The position numbers and the translations under genes were made by a program. The notes beneath the pieces are model-generated. The model was not told the origin of the DNA, searched no databases, and saw only the letters and a list, made by a program, of their open reading frames with translations. From Arcobacter sp. FWKO B (GTDB taxonomy: Bacteria; Campylobacterota; Campylobacteria; Campylobacterales; Arcobacteraceae): 64,000 bases of DNA. Every line of letters starts with the position of its first letter. The stretch's first letter is position 1. This document shows, piece after piece, positions 56,920 to 64,000 of this stretch. Location: NCBI RefSeq assembly GCF_014844135.1, contig NZ_CP041403.1, positions 558,001-622,000 of the forward strand, in the 5' to 3' direction.

Positions 56920-59496
56920 TTATGAAATAGTAGCTTCTATTTCCCCATCTTTCACATCAAAAGCGACTTTGTTTCCTGCTTTTACTTTATCTTCTAAGAT
57001 AAGCTCAGCTAGTTTATCCTCAACTATATCATACAAAGCTCTTTTTAGCGGTCTTGCACCATACACAGGGTCAAACCCAGCTTCAGCTATATATTTGATA
57101 GCACTATCACTCAAAGTGATTTCTATTTCTCTTTCACTCACTTTTTTCTTGATATTATCAAACATTAACGATACGATATTTTCAATAGCACCTAGACCTA
57201 GCTGTTCAAATATCACAATATCATCAAGTCTATTTAGAAACTCTGGTCTAAAATACCCTTTTAAGTCTTTCATAACAGCGTCTCTTCTAGCCTCTTTATC
57301 GCTTATCTCTATAATCTTGCTACTTCCTATATTTGATGTAAGGATAATAATAGTATTTTTAAAATCCACCGTAACACCTTTGTTATCGGTTAGCCTTCCA
57401 TCATCAAGCACTTGCAAAAGGACATTAAACACATCAGTGTGTGCTTTTTCTATCTCATCAAAAAGGATTACACTATATGGTTTTCTTCGCACCGCTTCTG
57501 TGAGCTGACCACCTTCTTCATACCCCACATATCCTGGAGCTGAACCTATAAGCCTACTAACTGAGTGTTTTTCCATATATTCACTCATATCAAATCTTAT
57601 CAAACTTTTCGCATCATCAAACAAAAATTTAGCCAAAGTCTTCGCACTCTCTGTTTTTCCCACACCTGTAGGTCCAAGGAACAAAAAGCTTCCAATAGGG
57701 CGATTTGCCTCACTAAGCCCTGCTTTATTTCTCTTAATAGCTCTTGCAATTGCTCTTATCGCCTCATCTTGCCCTACTACATCTTTTTTCAAGACTTCTT
57801 CGACTTTTAAGATTCTCTCTTTTTCGCTAGTTAGCATTTTATTTACAGGTATTCCAGTCCATCTACTTACTATAGATGCTATTGCTTCCTCATCTACAGA
57901 ATTTCGCAGTAATGTCCCTTCACTTTGCATAGTAGCCCATTTAGCTTCCACTTGCTCTATCTCTTTTTGAATTGCAGGGATTTCACCATATTCTATCTTT
58001 GCAGCATCTTCGTATTTGGACTCTCTTTTTGCTCTTTCAGCTTTTCCTTTTAGATCTTCAATTTTTGCTTTGAGTGTGGAAGTTGCTTCAAAGGTCTTTT
58101 TCTCATTATCAAACCTTTGCTCTAGCCCTCTTTGTTCTTCTTTTTTGTTTGCAAGTTCTTTTTCTATCTCAGTAATTCTTGTTTCATTTTTAGATGATTT
58201 TTCCATCAAAAGTGCTGATTTTTCTACACTTAGTGTCTCTATCTCTCTTTTTACTTTGCTTAGTGCCAAAGGCTCTGATTCTATTTGCATTTTAAGCTCA
58301 GCCGCAGCCTCATCTATCAAATCTATCGCTTTATCAGGCAAAAATCTATTGGTTATATATCTATCGCTTAGCTTCGCAGCTGCCACCAAAGCCGAATCAT
58401 TGATAGTGACATTGTGGTGCGTTTCTAATCTTTCTTTGATACCTCTAAGAATTTGCAATGCTTCATTAACAGAAGGCTCATCCACATTTATAGGCTGAAA
58501 CCTTCTTTGCATCGCCGCATCTTTTTCAAAATATTTTCTATACTCTTTTAGTGTAGTAGCACCTATAGTATGAAGCTCACCACGAGCAAGGCTTGGTTTT
58601 AGGATATTTGCTGCATCCATAGACCCTTCACTTGCTCCTGCACCTATGATAGTATGTATCTCATCTATAAAAAGGATGATGTTCCCAGCTTTTTTGACCT
58701 CATCAATTACAGATTTTAGTCTATCTTCAAACTCTCCTCTATATTTTGCACCTGCTATCATAGAACTCATATCAAGACTTACAACTCTTTTGTTTTGTAA
58801 GCTCAACGGAACATCTTTTTTTACTATTTTTTGAGCCAATCCTTCAGCAATAGCAGTTTTTCCAGTCCCTGGCTCACCAAGAAGTATAGGGTTGTTTTTT
58901 GTTTTTCTTATCAGAATTTGCATCATTCTTTGTATTTGCTCATCCCTACCTATCACAGGGTCAAGCTCACCGTTTAATGCCTTTTGATTCAAATCAATAC
59001 CATATTTACTCAAAGCTTCAAGATTTTCATCAGCACTTTGTGATTCTATTTTTGCTCCACCTCTGATACTTTCTAATGTCTTAGCAAGTTCACTCATATC
59101 AAGGTATTTTGCAAATACATTTTTAAATACATCTGATTTGATATTTGCTAGTATCCAAGTATCCACAGCTATAAATTTATCTCCGCTACTAGCCATCAAC
59201 CCTTCAGCATTAGCCAATGAATCTGCAAGATTTCTTGATAGTTTTATATTTTCTTTGGTTACACTTGAAACAGAAGGAAGTTTACCCGCTATACTTTTTG
59301 CTTCAAGCTCAATCGCTACCTTATCCACATTCATTTTATTTAAAGATTGATTTAGTACTGAGCTCGTATTTGTAAGCATAGCCCAAATAATATGTATAAT
59401 ATCTACTTCTTGATTTTTATTGTGTAGTGCCAAGGCAATAGCAGAATCTATCGTCTCAGCCATTTGGTTTGTTAGTTTCTCAAATATTTTATTCAT
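56920..59496 (-). CDS. clpB: ATP-dependent disaggregase ClpB
   Basis: Hsp104-type hexameric disaggregase (858 aa). The N-domain (~1-145) is followed by AAA-1 with Walker [10 protein letters not shown], a coiled-coil middle domain (~395-515), and AAA-2 with GPTGVGKTE and [11 protein letters not shown] short C-terminal domain ends the protein. The middle domain separates it from ClpA/ClpC. It appears monocistronic, with no recognised HrcA/CIRCE element upstream. Confidence 0.96.
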   Translation of the reverse strand: MNKIFEKLTNQMAETIDSAIALALHNKNQEVDIIHIIWAMLTNTSSVLNQSLNKMNVDKVAIELEAKSIAGKLPSVSSVTKENIKLSRNLADSLANAEGLMASSGDKFIAVDTWILANIKSDVFKNVFAKYLDMSELAKTLESIRGGAKIESQSADENLEALSKYGIDLNQKALNGELDPVIGRDEQIQRMMQILIRKTKNNPILLGEPGTGKTAIAEGLAQKIVKKDVPLSLQNKRVVSLDMSSMIAGAKYRGEFEDRLKSVIDEVKKAGNIILFIDEIHTIIGAGASEGSMDAANILKPSLARGELHTIGATTLKEYRKYFEKDAAMQRRFQPINVDEPSVNEALQILRGIKERLETHHNVTINDSALVAAAKLSDRYITNRFLPDKAIDLIDEAAAELKMQIESEPLALSKVKREIETLSVEKSALLMEKSSKNETRITEIEKELANKKEEQRGLEQRFDNEKKTFEATSTLKAKIEDLKGKAERAKRESKYEDAAKIEYGEIPAIQKEIEQVEAKWATMQSEGTLLRNSVDEEAIASIVSRWTGIPVNKMLTSEKERILKVEEVLKKDVVGQDEAIRAIARAIKRNKAGLSEANRPIGSFLFLGPTGVGKTESAKTLAKFLFDDAKSLIRFDMSEYMEKHSVSRLIGSAPGYVGYEEGGQLTEAVRRKPYSVILFDEIEKAHTDVFNVLLQVLDDGRLTDNKGVTVDFKNTIIILTSNIGSSKIIEISDKEARRDAVMKDLKGYFRPEFLNRLDDIVIFEQLGLGAIENIVSLMFDNIKKKVSEREIEITLSDSAIKYIAEAGFDPVYGARPLKRALYDIVEDKLAELILEDKVKAGNKVAFDVKDGEIEATIS

Positions 59497-59567
59497 TTAG
59501 CACTCCTTATATTTAACTGCCAATGACATTATATCAAGTTGAGTGTATATTTGTCAAGTCTTTTCAA

Positions 59568-59598
59568 GGAACCCCAGATTCATCTGGGCTTGTCTTAG
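59568..59598 (-). repeat. GGAACCCCAG modular repeat upstream of clpB
   Basis: GGAACCCC, a CCAGATTCATCTGG stem, then GGCTTGTCTTAG: a partial copy of the modular intergenic repeat, within 100 bp upstream of clpB and beside a heptad tract. Confidence 0.78.
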
Positions 59599-59615
59599 TT
59601 ATTAAGTCGTGCCAA

Positions 59616-59690
59616 GGTTCAGAATTCAGGGTTCAGTATTCAGAGTCCAGAAAAAACAATCCGCCCTACATTTTACCTACAACCTAAAAA
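59616..59690. repeat. TTCAG heptad array and second heptad tract at the argH 3' end
   Basis: Five contiguous heptads sharing a TTCAG core (GGTTCAG, AATTCAG, GGTTCAG, TATTCAG, AGTCCAG; 59616-59650). Closer to argH, on its sense strand, TTTTAGT, TTTTAGG and TTGTAGG occur in 7-bp register, with the argH TAG stop inside them. Confidence 0.75.
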
Positions 59691-61069
59691 CTAAAACACC
59701 ACTCCCTAAACACTTCAATAATCTCAAGCGTAGATTGTGTAGAAGTCCCACCATAAGATTTTCTTGAATTCATAGAATTTCTCAAATCAAGATATGTCAA
59801 TACCTCTTCATCTATATTTTTAAGCTCATCACAACTACTTCTTAGTTCTTCAATACTCAGCTCACTTATATCTTTGCCTAGTTCATTTGCTTTTGCAACT
59901 GCTTGCTTTGTGATATAATAAGCTTCACGAAATGGGAGATTAAGATTTGTTACCATATAATCAGCCAAATCAGTAGCACTCAAATGCCCTACTTTACAAG
60001 CTTTTAGCATATTTTCTGGGTGGATTACAAGAGTTCTCATCACATCAGTCAAAATCTCTAGTGAAATATCCAAAGTCTTAACACTATCAAAAACACCCTC
60101 TTTATCTTCTTGTGTATCTTTATTATATGCTAGTGGCAACCCTTTCATAACAGTAAGCAACCCTATCAAATTCCCATATACTCTACCTGTTTTTCCTCTT
60201 AAAAGCTCTGGAACATCAGGATTTTTCTTTTGTGGCATTATAGAGCTTGTTGTAGCGTATTCATCACTCATACTTACAAACTTAAACTCATAACTAGACC
60301 ACAAAATCAACTCTTCAGAAAGTCTGCTTATATGCATCATGGCTATACTTATATTGTATAGCAAATCAAGTGCAAAATCTCTATCACTAACACTATCTTG
60401 AGCATTTAGTGTTGGTGCATAAAAGCCAAGTAAGTCACTTGTTGTATATCTATCTATATTATGTGGAGTTCCAGCAAGTGCTGCACTTCCTAGTGGACAG
60501 TAGTTGTTTCTTTTAAATGCATCTTCAAATCTATCAAAATCTCTTTTAAACATAGCACAATATGAGAGCATATGATACCCAAAATTGATTGGTTGTGCGT
60601 GTTGGAGGTGTGTCATACCTGGCATCAAAGTATCGCTATGTTTTGAAGCAATATCCACCAAAACCGATACCAAAACTTTTAGTTTATCTCGAAGGAGTAT
60701 AGTATGCTCTTGCACATAAAGCCTAAAATCTGTGGCAACTTGATCATTTCTACTTCTTGCAGTATGTACCTTTTTACCCACATCTCCAATAAGCTCTATC
60801 AGCTTAGACTCTATTGCCATATGTATATCTTCACTAGATATATCAAAAACAAAGTTACCTTCATCAATCATTTGCTTGATTGTATTAAGACCTACTTCAA
60901 TTTGACTTTGTTCTTCAGCAGTTATAATACCTTGAAGAGCTAACATTTTACTATGAGCTATTGAGCCTTTTATATCTTGTGCATAAAGATTTTTATCAAA
61001 CATAATAGATGCATTGAATTCATCTAAAATTTTTGCATTTGTATTTTTTAATATTTGATTATTTGTCAT
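59684..61069 (-). CDS. argH: Argininosuccinate lyase
   Basis: Last step of arginine synthesis (461 aa). It has [15 protein letters not shown], the [14 protein letters not shown] segment and the signature [22 protein letters not shown]. Length is normal. Its ATG directly follows the TAA of the small upstream gene. Its final residues and TAG lie in heptad-like sequence. Confidence 0.96.
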   Translation of the reverse strand: MTNNQILKNTNAKILDEFNASIMFDKNLYAQDIKGSIAHSKMLALQGIITAEEQSQIEVGLNTIKQMIDEGNFVFDISSEDIHMAIESKLIELIGDVGKKVHTARSRNDQVATDFRLYVQEHTILLRDKLKVLVSVLVDIASKHSDTLMPGMTHLQHAQPINFGYHMLSYCAMFKRDFDRFEDAFKRNNYCPLGSAALAGTPHNIDRYTTSDLLGFYAPTLNAQDSVSDRDFALDLLYNISIAMMHISRLSEELILWSSYEFKFVSMSDEYATTSSIMPQKKNPDVPELLRGKTGRVYGNLIGLLTVMKGLPLAYNKDTQEDKEGVFDSVKTLDISLEILTDVMRTLVIHPENMLKACKVGHLSATDLADYMVTNLNLPFREAYYITKQAVAKANELGKDISELSIEELRSSCDELKNIDEEVLTYLDLRNSMNSRKSYGGTSTQSTLEIIEVFREWCFSF

Positions 61070-61258
61070 TTAATTATCTTCTCTTTCAATTTCTTCTAAA
61101 GCATCTTTGAAGATATTAATAATCTTCTTTTTTGCTTGTGGTTCATCATTTTCTGGAACATCCCAACCAACTATACTCATATACTTATCAACTAAGCTTT
61201 TTATCTCATCTACCATTGTATCATGTAGTTGTGCTAGTTCTTTATCTTGTGCAGTCAT
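61070..61258 (-). CDS. Small hypothetical protein upstream of argH, 62 aa
   Basis: Soluble acidic protein starting MTAQDKELAQLHD, mostly helical, with GWDVPENDEPQAKKK in the middle. I chose the ATG at 61258 because a GGAGG lies 7 bases before it; an in-frame upstream ATG at 61291 would place the ribosome site inside the gene. Its stop is immediately followed by the argH ATG (TAAATG), so it is coupled. The family is not recognised. Confidence 0.75.
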   Translation of the reverse strand: MTAQDKELAQLHDTMVDEIKSLVDKYMSIVGWDVPENDEPQAKKKIINIFKDALEEIEREDN

Positions 61259-61379
61259 TGTAAATCCTCCAAAAATTAAATTCAACTCCAATTTTATCTA
61301 AAACTTGATAATTATAAAATAAATTGATTCTTAATAATCTTTTCAGATACAATTTAACTATCAAAACTTAGGAGTGAAA

Positions 61380-61817
61380 ATGTTAGAAGAATTTAAAAAG
61401 TTTTTAATCAAAGGTAATATGGTAGATATGGCTGTTGGTTTTATTTTTGGAGCTGCTTTTGCAACACTTGTACAATCACTTGTCAAAAATGTGATTATGC
61501 CACCAATTGGTATGCTTCTTGGGAAAGTTGATTTTTCAAATCTTTTTATTGCTCTTGATGGCAAAGATTATGCTTCTATTGCTGCACTTGATGCTGCTGG
61601 AGCACCTGCTATAAAACTTGGTATGTTTATAAATGATAGTATTTCATTTTTGATTTTGGGTACAGTGATGTTTATGATTGTAAAAAGCTATAACAAATTA
61701 AGAACTCAAGAAGAAGAAAAAGTTGTTATTCCTACAGAAAAAACATGTAGTGAATGTGCTATGAGTATACCAATAGCTGCCAAAAAATGCGGATATTGCG
61801 GTAATACCCACCTATAA
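61380..61817 (+). CDS. mscL: Large-conductance mechanosensitive channel with C-terminal zinc ribbon
   Basis: Pentameric osmotic-shock valve (145 aa). It has an N-terminal helix MLEEFKKFLIKGN, TM1 (~15-45, MAVGFIFGAAFATLV), TM2 (~75-97) and the usual cytoplasmic helix. Four cysteines are arranged as two CxxC pairs near the C-terminus (CSEC, CGYC), a small zinc-ribbon-like tail known in some MscL proteins. I used the ATG at 61380, five bases after AGGAG; the in-frame GTG at 61374 overlaps that ribosome site. Confidence 0.92.
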   Translation: MLEEFKKFLIKGNMVDMAVGFIFGAAFATLVQSLVKNVIMPPIGMLLGKVDFSNLFIALDGKDYASIAALDAAGAPAIKLGMFINDSISFLILGTVMFMIVKSYNKLRTQEEEKVVIPTEKTCSECAMSIPIAAKKCGYCGNTHL

Positions 61818-61820
61818 CAT

Positions 61821-62010
61821 GGAACGCCATATTTATCTAGTTTCTTATGGAACACCAGTCTTTCTCACAGAGAGTGCAAGCACAAGACTGGTGAACGAAA
61901 TCAAAGACAAGCCCAGTCACAGACTGGGGTTCCAAATTAAACGCCAGATTTATATGGTTTATTCTGGAATGCCAGTCTATCTCACAGAGAGTGTAAGCAC
62001 AAGACTGGTG
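61821..62010. repeat. Cluster of three GGAAC/GTTCC modular repeat units between mscL and nifU
   Basis: A degenerate first unit from 61821, a full unit 61849-61933 (GGAACACCAGTC ... GACTGGGGTTCC) and a third 61940-62010. All use the CTCACAGAGAG, AAGCACAAGACTGGTG and AAGACAAGCCC modules of the cluster near 56.7 kb, mostly in opposite orientation. The apparent 82-codon frame here is repeat-derived. Confidence 0.85.
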
Positions 62011-62022
62011 AAAAACCCATTT

Positions 62023-63006
62023 TTATATAGGAAGAATTCTTATATTCTCATCTACTTTTTGTCTTAGAACTGATTCTATTGCATAAAGTGTACCTGTACT
62101 TCCACTAGCACATGAGCTACAAGCACCAAGGTATCTTATATAAATATCAAAATGTGGTAAGTTTTCTTTTATATCGATTACTTCCATATTTCCACCATCC
62201 ATTACAAGCATAGGTCTTATATACTCATCAAGTGTAGCTTCAACTTTTTTGATTTTTTGAACCATAGTCATATCAACAAACGCCATATCAACACCACTAG
62301 AACCTTGCTCTATTGCAACTTTTAGCTTTTCCTCTTCCATCTCTCTTCTAACATCAGCTAGTACATCAACCAAATAAATATCTTTTTTCTCATGACCACC
62401 TGGTTTGATACATGACTTACAAAATGCACCAGCTTTTGTATAATCTGTAATTTGTTCTACAGTAGTAAGGTCATTTATTCTTATAACTTCTCTCAAAGTC
62501 TCCAAACTCACCCTTGCACACTCACAAACTATATATTCAGTTTCAAAACTTTCGCTATCAACCCCTTTATACATACCTGCAGCTTTTTTGATAACATCAT
62601 ATGCCATTACCGAACAGTGCATTTTTTGAGGAGGAACTGCTGGAGTATTCTCATCATCTCTAAGAGCTTTTTCCACATCTATATTTGTTATTTTCACCGC
62701 TTCATCTACTGTTTTATTAAGAGTTAGCTCCGTCATAACATCACTTGAAGCAATAGCAGTACCACAACCAAAAGATTTAAACTTAGCAGCAACTATTTTA
62801 TTTGTAGTCTCATCTACAACCCAATAAAGTCTTACCGCATCACCGCAACTCTCAGCACCAAAATCAGCAACTATCAGCTTTCCACCAATTCTAGCTGCAT
62901 CAGCTTCTGTAAGCTCACCCATATGTGATGGATTATTCATTCTTCTTTGTACTTCTTTAGAATACTCATCCCAAATTGAACCTGTTATTAAATCACCTTT
63001 TGCCAT
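62023..63006 (-). CDS. nifU: Iron-sulfur cluster scaffold protein NifU
   Basis: Full-length NifU (327 aa). The IscU-like N-domain (~1-130) has cluster cysteines in GAESCGDAVRLY, KSFGCGTAIASS and KMHCSVM. The central [2Fe-2S] BFD-like domain has CECARVS and FCKSCIKPGG. The C-terminal Nfu domain has CSSCASG. In Campylobacterota this serves general Fe-S assembly with NifS, regardless of nitrogen fixation. It follows nifS on the minus strand. Confidence 0.95.
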   Translation of the reverse strand: MAKGDLITGSIWDEYSKEVQRRMNNPSHMGELTEADAARIGGKLIVADFGAESCGDAVRLYWVVDETTNKIVAAKFKSFGCGTAIASSDVMTELTLNKTVDEAVKITNIDVEKALRDDENTPAVPPQKMHCSVMAYDVIKKAAGMYKGVDSESFETEYIVCECARVSLETLREVIRINDLTTVEQITDYTKAGAFCKSCIKPGGHEKKDIYLVDVLADVRREMEEEKLKVAIEQGSSGVDMAFVDMTMVQKIKKVEATLDEYIRPMLVMDGGNMEVIDIKENLPHFDIYIRYLGACSSCASGSTGTLYAIESVLRQKVDENIRILPI

Positions 63007-63022
63007 TTTTTATCCTTTGTTT

Positions 63023-63104
63023 GGAGGATGGAGGGTGAAGGGTGAGGGATAAAGGGATAATTCTAAATTCTCCTTCGTGTCCTTCAACCTTCATCCTTCA
63101 ACCT
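63023..63104. repeat. Heptad inverted repeat between nifS and nifU
   Basis: Left arm: five heptads GGAGGAT, GGAGGGT, GAAGGGT, GAGGGAT, AAAGGGA (63023-63057). Right arm: GTCCTTC, AACCTTC, ATCCTTC, AACCT (63079-63104). On the nifS sense strand it opens AGGTTGAAGG just after the stop, identical in sequence and orientation to the tract behind glyA. Confidence 0.82.
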
Positions 63105-63107
63105 ATA

Positions 63108-64000
<893 letters not shown>

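Noticed and set aside
56664-56925. Two short open frames on opposite strands in the tpsB-clpB spacer
   Set aside because: Both are translations of the modular repeat units, with no ribosome site or independent coding signal.
56914-57508. Long open frame of 197 codons opposite clpB
   Set aside because: It lies antisense to the fully conserved ClpB AAA-2 domain. Its composition is the Ser/Ile-rich pattern expected from reading a coding strand backwards.
61740-61817. Zinc-ribbon tail of MscL as a novel fusion
   Set aside because: C-terminal CxxC pairs are already known in a subset of MscL proteins, so this is a variant and not a new architecture.
61819-62067. An 82-codon open frame between mscL and nifU containing TESVSTRLV twice
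   Set aside because: It is made almost entirely of the modular inverted repeat, runs into nifU on the other strand, and the same peptide appears from the repeat cluster near 56.7 kb. It is a repeat translation, not a gene.

Overview
The window is AT-rich, densely coded DNA from a Campylobacterota (epsilonproteobacterial) chromosome. Indicators are full-length NifU/NifS, carboxynorspermidine decarboxylase, class II DAHP synthase, a PetABC complex with di-haem cytochrome c1, FlaG, the cvpA-fur-lysS-glyA gene order, and promoters that show mainly a TATAAT -10 box. A CowN homologue suggests a diazotroph or a relative of one. An Arcobacteraceae-like organism fits best, but this is inference from gene content and was not tested by phylogeny.

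Layout. 1-6.6 kb: polyphosphate kinase 2 with a truncated partner gene, NspC, a periplasmic adaptor plus lytic transglycosylase pair, a tiny lipoprotein, and an acpS-ruvX-metF-like operon. 6.6-12.8 kb: serB-tal-FIST-domain histidine kinase, DAHP synthase, an ArsC-like protein, gatC, flaG. 12.8-19.6 kb: a long minus-strand metabolic run (gap-pgk-tpiA-fabI, then lysA-HAD-pheA). 19.7-27.2 kb: nadD-rsfS, then minus-strand argS with a coupled 40-aa membrane peptide, tatA, dnaB, a membrane-anchored GH17 protein and ispG. 27.3-34.4 kb: cvpA-fur-lysS-glyA, a SPOR protein, trpE, a deaminase, and cowN behind a sigma-54-like promoter. 34.4-40.8 kb: a histidine kinase/regulator/SDR operon, YqeY, a GGDEF protein, pssA, Ppx/GppA. 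40.9-48.1 kb: alaS, trxA, trxB, dapB, purF, a radical SAM protein. 48.2-51.3 kb: the bc1 complex and a small c-type cytochrome, closed by a strong terminator. 52-56.6 kb: a two-partner secretion pair (TpsA/TpsB). 56.9-64 kb: clpB, argH, mscL, nifU and partial nifS.

Most genes are housekeeping. The unexplained structure is mainly between genes. (1) Tandem repeats with a strict 7-bp period but several different unit sequences lie immediately 3' of stop codons. Related units keep the same orientation relative to the upstream gene, and at three loci they are followed by an inverted heptad tract that could fold back. In ppx, and apparently in argH, the stop codon lies inside the repeat. (2) A dispersed modular inverted-repeat family is bounded by GGAAC/GTTCC and built from CCAGAT..ATCTGG and CCAGTC..GACTGG stems. 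It occurs at four intergenic sites and sits beside heptad tracts at two of them. Other points worth following are cowN regulation, the unassigned beta-rich region in the small TpsA, the GH17-membrane fusion, a HAD protein with Gln at the D+2 position, and a probable leaderless nadD mRNA.

No tRNA, rRNA, CRISPR array or transposase gene was recognised. No gene-free stretch exceeds 300 bases. The longest, 56626-56919, is filled with the modular repeats.
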